A stretch of DNA of 64,000 bases from Sebastes aleutianus (lineage: Eukaryota; Chordata; Actinopteri; Perciformes; Sebastidae). The stretch spans positions 8,939,873 through 9,003,872 of the forward strand of contig CAKAKS010000062.1 of the NCBI GenBank assembly GCA_916700875.1, given 5' to 3'. A program made the position numbers and the translations under genes. The notes beneath the pieces were generated by a model. That model had not been told where the DNA came from and made no database searches. It saw nothing but the letters and a program-made list of their open reading frames with translations. Positions 1-12,829 of this stretch are shown in pieces; within the stretch, counting starts at the first letter, position 1; every line of letters starts with the position of its first letter.

Positions 1-47
1 GCCGGTGGCTGTATTTGCAGGATCTTTAAGAGAGATCATTTCGTCAC

Positions 48-500
48 ATGACGTTCTCTCTCTTCTCCTTCTTCGACTCTTTTTTCCCCGCTATTAATTC
101 CCACTTCCATCCTCTCACTCTTCTTGCATTTGTCACCTCTCCTTTTCCTCCTGGCACCTGTCTCTTTTCTTTTTGTTCCACGTCCTTCTTTCCTCCTCTT
201 CTTTCTTCTCATCTTCCACCTCCTCTCCTCTCAGATGAACATGTTAAGTTTCCCCAAAGCCAACCTCAATCCCCCTCTTCATCTCAGCCACCTGCCGCCT
301 CCGCCGCCACTTCAAACCACATCCCCTCTTTACCTTCCCTTCGTCCTTCCCTCGGTCTGTCTCCGTCTCTTACCTCGTCTTCCCATCCTCTCTCATCAAA
401 CTGTCTCCCGTTGTCTCTCAAATTCCAGTGTGTGTGCCACACCACGCCACGCCTGTCACTGCCACCTCTTTTTGTCTCGCTCCGTGTCACTTCCTCCCGC
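48..500 (+). repeat. Pyrimidine-rich low-complexity tract
   Basis: Strongly C/T-biased plus strand with dispersed CTTCCTCC and TCTCTC words. Open frames here consist of Ser, Pro, Leu and Phe and reflect composition only. Confidence 0.7.
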
Positions 501-1182
501 ACGCCATAGCTGCTCATCACTCCTGTACTATCTGACTGTCACTCAGAATAGATTAGTTAAGGGTGGAGATCAGCTCGGAGAAAACGGATGGAGTTATGTG
601 ATGGGGAGCTCAGACAAGGCCACGAGAGAATACAGAGAGAGAGGAAGAGGATGAAGGAATCCAAAATAAGGGAAAAGGCCTTGAAAACAAGATGGAGTAA
701 TTTAGGAGAAAGTCTGAAAGCAATGAAGTATTTACAAAATACCAAAATATCAAAATAAAGAGAGACGATAAATAGCTAACAAGGGAAAAAGAAAAAGAGA
801 TTAAGTGATGAAGTTATAGTCAGATGACATCTGCAGGGTTGATGGATGTTTGCGGTTGTAGGAGTGTTTTTTTCTTTTTTTTTGATTCACTGCCCTGTTC
901 AGCACCGTCCCGAGCCGATGCCCTCCCACAACCTTGTCCTTGACTGCAGGGGCCAGACATCGTATACCTGCCATTGATTCGGAGCTGGCACACACACTTA
1001 AATGAATACTTTCACACACACCTGAGCACACACACACACACACACAAACAAAGACATCGTGTTCCCTAGAGGAGGATCAAGACAGAGTTTAACGGCATGG
1101 AATTTAATGTTTATGCCCTACGCTGTAATTAGGAGTGTTTGTGCCCTGAGTGTGTGTGTGTGTGTGTGTGTGTCTGTGTGTG

Positions 1183-1238
<56 letters not shown>

Positions 1239-1924
1239 TGCTGCCTGATTTTATTGCTATTATCTCTCTGACCATGACACTGGTATTTTTCACTGCAAAG
1301 ACTGAAGCGCTGCATTGAAATTAAACTTGCTGCTGACTCTCATAAGACGGGCAAACACGGTATGGATTAAACAGTATTCTAGTCTCCCAATAGTTTTAGA
1401 ATCAAGCAGAATTTCTGCCTTGTGTGTGTTAAAGGTCATTTTGATAACATTTTTATGTAGACGAATAATTTTTAAAAAGAATACATCCACGGAGCTTTGA
1501 GAAAGGTGCCAAACAAAAATATGGCTTTTCTAAAAAAAAAAAAAAAAAAAAGTATGAATGTGAATAAATCATTTTAACAAATTTTGACGGGTTCAAAATG
1601 ACTGTTTTGTTTATCTCTGTGGAAGATATCTGGCGTTCGAACAAGGCTTGTGAGCCAATAGTATCGCGTGGTATCTTTGTGTTGTCAGCGATCAAGTTGC
1701 CAGTTAGTGAGGAAAAAAAAAAACGGATAAATGTCCGAGTTTGACGGTAAGCGCCCGGCTTCACTCCGGTATCAATCCCAAGAGCTCAAAAGGAGGCTGC
1801 CTCTGCCATGCCTCACCGCACTGACACTGGTGTCTCCATCAGGCTGCACAAGATGTGAATAGTTACCGTGGCAACAAGTGACAACTGACGTTAGCACATA
1901 TTAGCAATGCACGGTGTCTGCCCA
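501..1924. other. Noncoding stretch
   Basis: Apart from the CA/GT tracts, this is AT-rich single-copy-looking DNA with an A run at 1532-1550. No gene or recognised repeat. Confidence 0.5.
1027..1237. repeat. CA tract and GT microsatellite
   Basis: (CA)n at 1027-1046 and an interrupted (GT)n of about 45 units at 1149-1237. Confidence 0.95.
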
Positions 1925-3175
1925 GCTTGTACCAGAACTATGTAGTGCAACATTTTAGGAAATACGTTTATTCGCTTGCTTACCAACAGTTAGATGAGAA
2001 GATGATCTATGACACTTTCTTATCTGTCTGCTGAATATGAGGCTACAACCAGCAGCCGGTTAGCCTAGCTTAGCACAAAGACTGGAATCTTTGGGAAATG
2101 GCTAGCCCGTCTCTGTCCCAAGGTGATAAAATCCATCAACGAGCACTTCTAAAGCTCAATTATTTAAGGTACACTGTGTAGGATTTAGCAGCATCTAGTG
2201 GTGTGGTTGCAGATTGAACCAGCTGAGTACCCCTCTGCTCACTCCTCCCTTTCCAAGACTGCGGTAACGTGAGCTGCCGAGTGTAAAACCGTGGTAACAC
2301 CGTTCGCCTCTCTCAGAGGCTATTAATGAAAACATAGTTATCAATATCATATTCCATTTCTGCTGATAGATCCCCCGAAATGGTTTTACGTAGGGATATG
2401 TGCCGGACTATTCTTTTTCCTCAGCAGGAAACTGATGGATTGCCTACTCCGGGTAGGGAATGAGTCCTTATCCCAAGTGAAGGAGTTCAAGTACCTCGGG
2501 GTCTTGTTCGCGAGTGAGGGGACTATGGAACGTGAGATTGGTCGGAGAATCGGAGCAGCGGGGGGGGGTATTGCATTCGCTTTACGGCACCGTTGTGATG
2601 AAAAGAGAGCTGAGCTGGAAGGCAAAGCTCTCGATCTACCGGTCAATCTTCGTTCCTACTTTCACCTATGGTCATGAGGGCTGGGTCATGACCGAAAGAA
2701 CGAGATCACGGGTTCAAGCAGCCGAAACGGGTTTCCTCAGGAGGGTGGCGGGCGTCTCCCTTAGAGATAGGGTGAGAAGCTCAGTCATCCGTGAGGGACT
2801 CGGAGTAGAGCCGCTGCTCCTTTGCGTCTAAAGGAGCCAGTTGAGGTGGATCGGGCATCTAGTACGGATGCCCCTGGACGCCTCCCTTGGGAGGTGTTCC
2901 AGGCACGACCAGCTGGGAGGAGACCACGGGGAAGACCCAGGACAAGGTGGAGAGATTATATCTCCACACTGGCCTGGGAACGCCTCGGGATCCCCCAGTC
3001 AGAGCTGGTTAATGTGGCCCGGGAAAGGGAAGTTTGGGGTCCCCTGCTGGAGCTGTTGCCCCCGCGACCCGATCCCGGATAAGCGGTTGAAGATGGATGG
3101 ATGGATGGATATTCTTTGGCTTGGTGCAGTAACCTTCTTGAGTCTTGTCGTCACTGTGAGGTTGCAAGGATAACA
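1925..3175 (+). repeat. Older interspersed repeat, split by the LINE at 2417-3109
   Basis: 1925-2416 and 3110-3175 contain sequence recurrent in fish genomes, for example GTTAGCCTAGCTTAGCACAA at 2059-2078 and the GTGTAGGATTTAGCAGCATC region at 2175. The flanks GTGCCGGACTATT (2400-2412) and TTGGCTTGGTGCAGTAACC (3116) match an uninterrupted stretch at 51848-51890 (GTGCCGGACTATTTCTTGGC). The class is unresolved. Confidence 0.6.
2417..3109 (+). mobile_element. 5'-truncated RTE/Rex-type LINE fragment
   Basis: The C-terminal end of a non-LTR retrotransposon polyprotein is readable in three frames: VKEFKYLGVLFASEGTMERE (from 2435), KAKLSIYRSIFVPTFTYGHE and SRVQAAETGFLRRVAGVSL, then GRRPRGRPRTRWRDYISTLA and REVWGPLLELLPPRPDPG. 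A frameshift occurs at the G run 2562-2569 and a stop at 2829-2831. The 3' tail is (GATG)n at 3092-3109, typical of Rex/RTE-like fish LINEs. TATTCTTT occurs on both sides (2409-2416 and 3110-3117) as the target duplication. The clade name is from memory; that it is a LINE is clear. Confidence 0.85.
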
Positions 3176-3225
3176 GATATAGATTTTCTTCTTATCTAAC
3201 TCCCAGCAAGTGTATGTTTAAAAAC

Positions 3226-3989
3226 TAGGACTGTCAATCGATTCAAATATTTAATCGAATGACTGTCCATAGTTAATCGCGATTAATCACAATTTTTTTT
3301 CTTTGTTCTGTTCAAAATGTACCTTAAAGGGTGATTTGTTAAGTATTTAATACTCTTATCAAAATGTGAGTGGGCAAATATATTTGCCTTATGCGATTAG
3401 ATGTATATATTTATTACTGGAAATCAATTAACAACACAAAACAATGACAAATATTGTCCAGAAATCCTCACAGGTACTGCATTTAGCATTAAAAAATATG
3501 CTCAAATCATAACATGGCAAACTGCAGCCCAACAGACAACAACAGCTGTCAGTGTGTCAGTGTGCTGACTTGACCATAACTTGCCCCAAACTGCATGTGA
3601 TTATCATAAAGTGGGCATGTCTGTAAAGGGGAGACTCGTGGGTACCCATAGAACCCATTTTTATTCACATATCTTGAGGTCAGAGGTCAAGGGACGCCTT
3701 TGAAAATGGCCATGACAGTTTTTCCAAAATGTTGCATAACTTTGGAGCATTATTTAGCCTCTTTCACAACAAGCTAGTATGACATGCTGTTATCAATGGA
3801 TTCCTTAGGTTTTATAGTTTCATATGATACCAGGATCTTCACTCTTTAAAACTGAGCCCGCTACAACCTCCGAAAGATCGAATAGCAACGGAGCTAAATA
3901 GCAAGTTGCATTAATGCATTATAGAAATTAGTGGAGTTAAAAGGATTTTGCGTTAAGGCGTTATTATTGCATCAACTCTGACAGCCCTA
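3226..3989 (+). mobile_element. hAT-type nonautonomous element, TAGGGCTGTCA family, copy 1
   Basis: Ends TAGGACTGTCA and TGACAGCCCTA are inverted. Flanks TTAAAAAC (3218-3225) and CTAAAAAC (3990-3997) are an 8-bp duplication with one mismatch. The element is 764 bp with no transposase ORF. It shares the internal run from ACTGCAGCCC to GGGTACCCATAGAACCC with copies at 22330 and 45981. Confidence 0.85.
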
Positions 3990-3997
3990 CTAAAAAC

Positions 3998-5867
3998 TAT
4001 TCCTTTAAAACAATGCAACTGAAACTTGTACATTTTTCAGCGATACATCTTGGGTATAGGAATTAGCTGACGGTGTCGAATTCCAGCTACAGATTTGTGT
4101 TTAATATTATCTCAAAGATTAAAGATAAAAATAAAAAAACTTCTTGAAAGTAACTCCGTCTCACTGGAGGTTTAAAGCTGCTCCGGGGCTCTCATCATTA
4201 CAGCTCTCTTGAAAATAAAAGTTTCATTTGCGGATGATCCCCCCCCCCCCCATGTGGGCCAGCTGGGTCTAATTCCCAGCTGTGGCACTTTTTGTACTGT
4301 GATCCCTCTTTGTCTGTAACCCTCTCAGCTTTCCCTCTTCTCAATCAAAAGAAAGTACACACAGCGCTCACCCTGTCTACTCCTCGTACCAGACCGGAAA
4401 AAAAGGCCTGTTGTGAAAGGAGAGCCCTGCTCTAACCTCTCTGTAAGACAATGTGGGTCAGTTTGATAGGAAAAGAAATTGGGTGTATTGAATTTCCCGT
4501 CGTAGTTTATTAATGGAATGCATAACGTCGGAGTGGTGTTGTACTCCTGTTTGTGAATCTAGTGGACGCATCCTCTATTTTCATATTATGTCTCTCTATG
4601 TTCCTTTGTAAGACTACCCCGAATGCCCTTCCACGGTTGGATCAATGACCGCCGCTAATGTATTTAAGTATTGATGATCCTTTTTAGCCATTTGTTAGCC
4701 CGCCTATCCAGTCTTGTCAGTCAGCTGTATCCAAACAGCCATTTAGTTTGATGAAGGCGAAGAACACACTCAGTCTATCAGCCAAAATGTCATCTTCACC
4801 CATCAGCACTTGAGCCAAACTGTCAACAAACCTGACGACACAGCATAATGAAGGTTATCCTTCATTATCCATCACGGTCCCAATGAAAGTTGTTCCTCGC
4901 TATCGCCAGCACGCCACTCAAGCGTCCAGATCCTACTCTCTACTTCTTCCTCTACTCTTGCGTTTCTGCATGGTGTCCGCCCTTCTAATATGTAAATAAT
5001 TGTCAGGGAATGAGTGTTAGCCGTAGATATAAAACAGTTGATGACTTGCCATTCCAGGATGGAACCATATGGCGCCAATGCCAACCTGGACGCAGGTTTA
5101 AACTTGCTGTAATTGGAACCTATATGGTGAAAGCTCTTATAATCCTTGTATTTTTCTACCAATACACCAATAGGAATCCAACCAGGACAAGCAGGTATAG
5201 ATGATGGATGGATGAAAATCATTCAGAGGTCAGACAGAGTCAGCAGAGAGCTACCAATCAGCTACCCAGAGCACCGAGGAGCCACCGGGCCAGATAACTA
5301 GTCGTGCAGTCAGCCAGCAGCCGTCAATAAAGGATTACCCGACCGCGTCTCAGTGGGAGGTCCACGTCATTATTAGCCGTCTGTCTCCGTTTCATCCTAA
5401 TGCGGTCTCAGTCCCCCTGCAAAGCCATCCACTGTGTGGATCTGTGTGTTTGTGTGTCAGCAGGGACAGCCACAGTAACCCAATCAGCCAGTCAGAGATG
5501 AGATCTGTCCTCAAGAAAGACGGACAGAGTGAAGAGAGATGTAGAAAGGGAGTGAGATAGAGAGAGAGAAGGACAGACAGAAAGGTCACCCAAAGGTGAA
5601 CAAAGAAGAGTGGAGGTGGTGTGGTTGATGGGAGCTGAAGGAAAAGGGGAATAAATAAAGGAGGTGCACAAATGTCAGGCATGGACAGATTATGAGACAG
5701 CGGGCACAGACATGTAAAAGGCCCCTCGACTCTCCTGAATAACAGAAAGTAGTCATTTTGTACCTCTTTATAATCTTTCTAAACCTAACACTGCATCTCT
5801 TTGTAAACATTCTGTGTCTCTATCATCATTTCGCACGTTTTTTTTAGTCGTAGTTCTAGTCGAGTAT
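3998..5867. other. Noncoding stretch
   Basis: C run at 4239-4251. 5183-5215 (AGCAGGTATAGATGATGGATGGATGA) ends like the (GATG)n tail of a LINE or SINE, shortened core GATGATGGATGGATGA; the upstream 4890-5180 may be its decayed body. Otherwise nothing recognised. Confidence 0.4.
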
Positions 5868-6816
5868 TGTTTTGCATCTCTTTGTAGCCATTTTGGCTTC
5901 TTTTTGTGGTAGTTTTGAATCATTTGGTAATTGATTTACATCACTTTGTAGTTGTTTGAATTTCTTTATAGTTGTTTTATATCTCTTTGTAGTCATATTG
6001 CATCTCTTTGTAGACACGTTGCGTCTCTTTGTGGTCACATTGCCTCTTTTTACAGTCATTTTACATCTCTTTGTAGTCATGTTGTGTCCCTTTGTAGTCA
6101 TGTTGCATCTCTTTATAGTCATGCTGTGTCTCTGTAGTCATTTTGTGTCTCTTTGTAGTCATTTTGCATGTCTTTGTAGTCATTTTGCATCTCATAGTCA
6201 TTCTGCGTCTCTTTGTAGTCATTTTGCATCTCTTTGTAGTCATGTTTGTAGTCATGTTGCATCTCTTTGTACTCATTTTGCATCTCTTTGTAGTCATGCT
6301 GTGTCTCTGTAGTCATTCTGTGTCATTTTGTAGTCATTTTGCATCTCTTTATAGTCATGTTGTGTCTCTGTAGTCATTTTGTGTCTCTTTGTAGTCATTG
6401 TGCATCCAATATGTCATTCTGCGTCTCTTTGTAGTAATTTTGCATCTCTTTGTAGTCATGTTGCATCTCTCTGTAGTCATTTTGCATCTCTCTGTAGTCA
6501 TTTTGCATCTCTTTGTAGTCATGCTGTGTCTCTGTAGTCATTCTGTGAGTCTCTGTAGTCATGTTGTGTCTCTTTGTAGTCATTTTGCATTTCTTTGCAG
6601 TCATTTTGCATCACATGGTCATTTTGCGTGTCTTTGTAATCATTTTGCATCTCTTTCTAATCATTTTGAGGTGTCGTTTTGCATCTTTGTGTGGTCATTT
6701 TGCATCTATTTTTACACGTTATTGTCTCTGTCATTTTGCATTTCTTCATACTCGTTTTTTGTCTCTTTGACGTTTTGCGTGTCTTTGCTGTCACTTTTCA
6801 TCTCTTTGTAGTCGTT
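5868..6816. repeat. 21-bp minisatellite (core TGCATCTCTTTGTAGTCA)
   Basis: About 45 imperfect units of 21 bp. A unit of 21 is exactly seven codons, so frames stay open on both strands and give spurious seven-residue repeats (MTTKRCK-like on minus). Deletions of 4-8 bp, for example GCATCTCATAGTCA at 6188-6201, break the period in places. Confidence 0.93.
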
Positions 6817-8889
6817 TGATTGACTTTCAAACGAGAAATGTGAACAGTCACTTCAAACAGACCCTTGACCCCCCCCTTTGGCCCCCGGGCCTGTGCTCAG
6901 TGGGCCCGTTCAATAATCCATCCATGATGTCAGGACATAGGGAGAAATATATGGAATAATAAGAATGATAAAACCCCAACAGAAAAAGAGAGCTGGTTAG
7001 AGTTGCAGTAAGGAGACCTTGGTGATGCAGAGACACTCGCTAACTTGCCCTCGCCCGCTCCTTCTCTCTCCTTCATCTTAAGTTTTGTGACACAAAGCGG
7101 ATTTGTAAAATCCAGTTGGCTTTTATTGCAGCTCAGTGATCTGTGCATGCACGCGCATAGATGGAAGTGTAAAGCCTTTAAATTAACATGTTTGATAGCT
7201 TTACAGTAAAACGTCTATAATTCACACATGTATTAGCACATGTAGCGTTCAATTATTAATCTCTTGTTCATCTTAAAGGATCTATGCGGGCGTGGGTTTA
7301 AGTACGTGTCTGTGTTTCTGTATGTATGTGTGCGCAGAGTTTGAATGTGTGGATTTCAGTGGATTAGCCTACTTTAGGGCTGATGTTTTCATCAGCGAGG
7401 CTCCTAAACTTGTGGATGACTCATATTTGGTCCAGCTGATGACATCACCATACGTCTCACAGTGCTTCTCCCTGCAGCTGTTTATCCAACTCTATATTTA
7501 TCATCTTATCACACTTACAGAAACGCACTCCCAACGTGAGCAGTCGATTACCGACATGCCACGAAGAGCCCAGGAGCACCTTTAAGCTTTCGCGACGGTC
7601 TGCAAACGAGAGAAAATCCCATCTATTTTACAGCGTGTAAATACGTGACACATATTGGAAAGCAAATTGCCTCTGGTCGGATATTTTTCCTGATCTAATC
7701 TAAAATGTTCATGCTGAGATGGCAGTATCAAAGTCGGGCCCTTCCTCTTTAATTTGATTCTTTAAACTTCTTCAAAGGGAAAGTCGAGTCAAGGAGGCTT
7801 ATGGCATCGCCTGAGTTACTGAATCCTCTTTTTTTTTCCTGAGAAATGAAGCTATGAGAATGTTTAATGGTTGATTTCATACTCTGAACACTGAAATATT
7901 CAAATTTAGCCAACATTATTAATTGTATTCATTCAAATATTTATTCAAGGAGGTCCGCCATTCATAATTCAGCTGGACATTCCCGATTTAGTCACCGTAT
8001 GTGCGTAACTAGCAATTTTTCGGCTGCAAACTTGCACACATCTAATGACGGTGAGCAGCGAGATCGGACAGACGTCTGTTTCTTATTGTTCGGAAATGAT
8101 AAAGACCCCGTGCAGTCTCCAATAAAGAACTATAACTCCTCCAGTCTCACACGTTCAGCTACTCCACCAAGAGATTTCTCTTTTTATTTGCTTAAAAAAG
8201 AGCACTTACCCAGGATACTCCACAAGATAAGAGTCCAGGGCGGCCGCACATTGTGTGCATCAGAGATTTATTAGAAACACAAGTGATTTCGTGGTCCTGC
8301 TAAATCCCTGATGTTGACAACAAACTGCACCTTTTCTTTCCCGTTCTTTTCCCACAGATAGTAAGTAAGTAAGTAGGCTTTGAAAAGAGAAGAGTAAAAG
8401 CACCTTGGGTCTAACTGAATTAAACTCCTACAAGGTGTAGTCTCCTTTTCTCTTTTATATTCCAAACTCGTTAGCCTTCAGAGCTCACTTTGCACAGGAG
8501 CTGGGAACAACGACGGAAATGTTTTCTTCGCCATCATCAAAGCCCTCCGCAGTGACCTCATTATCCCCTTTCAAATTTTCAAAGCTCTTCTGAAATGGGT
8601 TCATCATAAAATCTGTCTCCACCAATCACAAATGATCTAAATCAAAATGAGTCAGTGTAGCTACAGAGAATATCCCTGTTCCTGGAAGAGGAAAATAGAT
8701 GTTCACTGCCATTAGATTTGATTTACAGTCAGTTACTGCGCACAACAGTATCCATCTAAATCTTACTGAGAGCCGAGTTTGTTACTTCTTCAAACTACAC
8801 GATTACAAACCAATTAAAATCAACATGTTATATCTCAAACGTGAGCTTTTTCACTTAGATAATTTAATACACAATTAAAGTGAAACATT
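6817..8889. other. Noncoding stretch
   Basis: No coding region, RNA gene or repeat structure that I can support. Open frames such as 7292-7585 and 7999-8274 have no recognisable domain. Confidence 0.5.
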
Positions 8890-8893
8890 TTAA

Positions 8894-9415
8894 AGAGGAC
8901 CTAATATGCTTTTGTGTTTCTTCCCTTTCCTTTAGTGTGTTGTATAGTTTTTTGTGCATGTAAAAGGTCTGCAAAGTTACAAAGCCCGAAGTCCACGCCA
9001 AAGACAGTTACTCTCCCCCACAGAAACACTGCTCCTGAACTGCCTGAAATGCCCTGATTGAAGTCCCGCCTTTTTTCCGTAACGTGGTGATGTCACCAAG
9101 TAACATATTTGCCTGCCTGACAGCAAGTTTGCCCTCAAACAAAGCTAGTTAGAGCCGAGCTGGAGGGGAGTCCGAAGAGTTTGGTCGGCTTGAACAATCA
9201 CAACGGAGTGGGCCAGCTGACCAATCAGAGCAGTGGGGGAGGTGTGGGGGCAAGAGCGCAAACAGAGCGTTTCAGACAGATATTGAACACGGGTGCTGCA
9301 GCACAGCTCGTATGAGAAAAATAAAGCATTTTTTGAACATGAAATCATGTAAACATGTTCTAGTAGAAACCCAAACTACAAGTATGCACCTGAAAATTAG
9401 CATAATAGGTCCTCT
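8894..9415 (+). mobile_element. TTAA-flanked MITE, AGAGGACCTA ends
   Basis: Terminal inverted repeats AGAGGACCTAATATGC and GCATAATAGGTCCTCT, flanked by TTAA at 8890-8893 and 9416-9419 as in piggyBac-type insertion. 522 bp, no transposase. A fragment of the same family lies in reverse at 60007-60128. Confidence 0.85.
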
Positions 9416-9724
9416 TTAACACTAACTGTATGAGCGCCGATGCATTGCTCAGAGTATGGCCATGACACTGAACCTTCACTGAGTTTCTACAATTGACCTG
9501 CTCTACAATACACCTGCACCCAGACATTTCAATCTGACCCCAGTGGCTGCCTCACACCATGGGGTTGTATACGGTTACATGCACGAGTCCATTTACACGG
9601 CACTGGGACGAAAAACATATCAGGTTCCAAAGTAGTAATTGCTGAGGCATCAGAGCTCCTGATCAGAGCAGGATATATGCAAGTAGGATGGATTGTTTCA
9701 CATAAATAGAACACATAATAGTTT

Positions 9725-9935
9725 GCGTGTTAGCATGCTAACATTTGTTAATTAGCACTAAATACAAAGTACAGCTGAGGCTGATGGGAATATCGTTGGT
9801 TTTGCATGTATCTGGGCATAAACCAAAGTATTGGACAACCTAAAATGTTGACCTGATGATGGCACTTAATGAAAAGTAAAAGGGATCACCAAATTTACAA
9901 TCTCGTAACCTATCGGCTATCGGACTGACGACAGT
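9725..9935 (+). repeat. Interspersed repeat, GTTAGCATGCTAACATTTG family
   Basis: GCTAACATTTGTTAATTAGC followed by ACAAAGTACAGCTGAGGCTG is shared with 61690-61790 (mrtfa intron). The class is unknown. Confidence 0.6.
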
Positions 9936-10524
9936 TAAACCTCTGGGGGCAAGAGGCTGTATTCCTGGGGTTCCGGTGTAGCCAGCGGATAACTGTGCCA
10001 AGACTTACTTTTCCGTGCTCATTGCAGCTCATTGTTTACAGTCCGATTAGCAACTTGAAATGCGAGCCAGGAGTTGGAGTTGAGAGACGACGTGTATGAC
10101 CGGATTGTTTCACAAGTAGCCAGTTCACAAGTTAATTTTAAACCAATAAAAAGCTAAATAATAGGACGATAGCCGGTGGGTTCCGAGACTGAATTTCGGT
10201 GAATGCGTTCCACCTCTTTTGCTCTCCACAAAGACTGTTTACCTGCTTTCAACCAAAGCTTGCTCGAACGTGATTGGTCAATACTAATGGGACTACAAAT
10301 GAAAAACAAGAGGGCTTCCATTTCCAAAATCTTGTCCCATTGCCTACATATGAATGCAAAATCTGTTTATAGAGATTACCAAAATTATTACAATTCACCT
10401 TAATGAGGCCGTGAATACCTGTAGCAAATTCCATGGTAACCGATAGTCAATTCATCAAAACCCAGAAATGTAAACCTTGTTGTCGTGCGAGAGGAAAAGT
10501 CAGTGGATCATAAAGTCAGTAGCG

Positions 10525-10640
10525 TTAATCCTCAGGGGTCCTCGAATGTTTGAACAAAATTTCATCCCAATTCACCCAATAGTTGTTGAGATATTTCAGT
10601 CTGGAGCAAAGTGGGGACCAGTCAACACTTGCTATCCCTA
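10525..10640 (+). repeat. Short interspersed repeat fragment
   Basis: AATAGTTGTTGAGATATTTC within a context that I recognise as recurrent in fish genomes; no second copy noted in this window. Confidence 0.4.
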
Positions 10641-10744
10641 GAGCTAGGTTTTGATTAATAGTTCAGCATATGATGTCTACCGTTGATATCACCACGGCAC
10701 CACTAGACCGATGTAACAAAAGTGATCAGGCCGTACCATGCTTT

Positions 10745-11010
10745 ACTTAAACTCAGTTACCAGTATATTAGGAACACCTAGCTAAAAGCAATACAGTCTA
10801 ATACAACAGTCCTGCAATAAATCCATGAAGGTTATAATGTTCAGTTTTTGTTAAAACCTTTGGGCGTTGATTTAACTGTACGGTCATTTTGGAGGATGTA
10901 CTGCTGTTGAATTGTATCGCATTATACGGACAGGTGTTTTTTATTAAATTGTCCAGTCCATTTATATCAATGAGGGTAAGTTAATAAAACAGAGACACCT
11001 TTCTGTATAA
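10745..11010 (+). repeat. Diverged copy of the CCACTTTATTAGG family
   Basis: CAGTTACCAGTATATTAGGA and ATACAACAGTCCTGCAATAA resemble the 24190-24270 end. The remainder is AT-rich and decayed. Confidence 0.5.
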
Positions 11011-12829
11011 TGCACACGTCAGCTATGGCATATAGCCCTCGGAGCTTATGCACGTCGCTGCCGTGGGGATGGTGTAACCCCTTAATGCAGAAGTATAAAT
11101 GAAGCTTAAAATTCCTAATTTAGTTAATCCTCCCCGTCCCTTGTGGAACATAAGGCCACAATGAGCTCCCTCCGTCATTCCCTATCCTTGGCAACGCGTC
11201 GAGCCTCCCCCCCCATCCCCATCCCCCCCAAGTTCTTGCCCGTCACAGTTCTGCGCCAGGCTATTTTTGGTCTTCCAGGTTTTACCTGGAGGAGTGTGAA
11301 TGACAAAGAATATCTCTGAAGGGTTAACGCTCTAGGATATTTCCTGTGATTACTATTGAGGCCTCCCTAAAGGATTATATCCTCTTTTGAAAATAAAGAC
11401 AGTGAAAAAAAACAGTCCACAGGCCACATCTGCCACTCATAGGCGTCATAACGCAGATGTTTCACAGGCAGACTCTCTTTCCTGACATCTCCCAGTGGAT
11501 TCCAGTGCACACACACATCACAAAAGAGCAAATACTCAATTGAAATTTCTATCAGACCAGTCATGAGAAATTCATAGCATTCAAGGTGACGTGTTTGAGC
11601 AGACTGGGATGGTTTTGTCTGGGATTCTGAAAAGATCTCAAAAGAAAGAAAATATGCCGGTGAACGTCACTTTCATTGTTTCACCTGTTACCAATGCAAC
11701 AAAGGACCAGAATCTACAGATAAAAACTCAAGATTAATCACAACAATAAAATAGATAAACAAAAATTAATTAAACATATAAGATTGCACATGACTTGGTT
11801 AAGACGCATCTTAAAATACCAGACATCATTATGTGATCACACATTCCTTCTGTCAGTTTTCACGCTCACACATAGAGACACTCACATCATATGACATTTC
11901 TATATGGAGCAGATGAAGGTGTTTTGATGCTGTGGATGTTTATACATGGTATATGTCTGCTTTTACTCACACAAACACACTCACAAACACTCTCTCTTTG
12001 CATCTAGTTAACCCCTAGAGCCATACCATCATTCATGACCCATACAAGGTCATTGTACTCTCTGTAATGATGCTTGACTCACAGAGTAAAACACACACAC
12101 ACTCTCCTGCAGAGCAAGGCCTTAAATTCTACACCGCCACCGCCGTACAGGTTTATCTCAGCCGTAATCAATAGTGTATGACTTTCATTATCTTTGTCGT
12201 CGGTAATATAATCACATCATCGTAGCCCGAGAGAACTGCAGCACAATCCTTTATCATCATAATCATCGTCATAATTGGTATTGATGTAAGTGGATGGATA
12301 TTTAAAGCACAGGGAAGCACTACACTGATCCTCTGGAAGATCATTTACTTTGAACTTCAAACTGAAGATCTGTTGCAAGAGCTGTAAAACCGCTGCCAAT
12401 TACATGGGTGAACAAACTACGGCGACGATGTGTTTTATGACGGTTCCTTTGGGTCAAAGAGAGGTTAAACATGTCAGAGCAACATGTAGGGGAGAAACTG
12501 ACTCATCTTATGAGAAGATTCATTTGTGCATTTGGTCAGTTAACTTGTTTTTTGGGGGTTTTTTTACATTAAAAGGATATTTTTAACAAATTATTGGACC
12601 TATTTGGATCTATTTTCAAAGTCCATTCATGTCAGTGTGGAGGAGTCAAAGGTATGTTAGCACTCACTTTTCCTCTGCGTTCACAATAGACAATTAAGGT
12701 ATGTTCTCCAAAATAAAGTTTCACGTAAAATATATATAAATATAGCTTATATGGAGTTTAGTGAAACTGAATGTTTCAGCTGGTCCGATAGATTTTGTAG
12801 TAATACATCATGGGGTTCTATCATAAAAC
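11011..12829. other. Noncoding stretch
   Basis: C-rich patch at 11206-11230; otherwise AT-rich unique-looking DNA. Nothing recognised. Confidence 0.5.

Noticed and set aside
48..654. Ser/Pro/Leu-rich frames of 153 and 176 codons
   Set aside because: Explained by pyrimidine-rich composition; overlapping in two frames without any conserved motif.
1118..1315. Cys/Val and His/Thr repeat frames at GT microsatellites (also 23543, 32278, 34476, 49650)
   Set aside because: Direct translations of (GT)n or (CA)n.
5952..6811. Long open frames on both strands over 5.9-6.8 kb
   Set aside because: They are translations of the 21-bp minisatellite; the seven-residue period follows the DNA repeat and no start context or domain exists.
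5868..6816. Possible CRISPR-like array (also 33999-34301)
   Set aside because: Units are contiguous with no unique spacers, and the window is vertebrate DNA.
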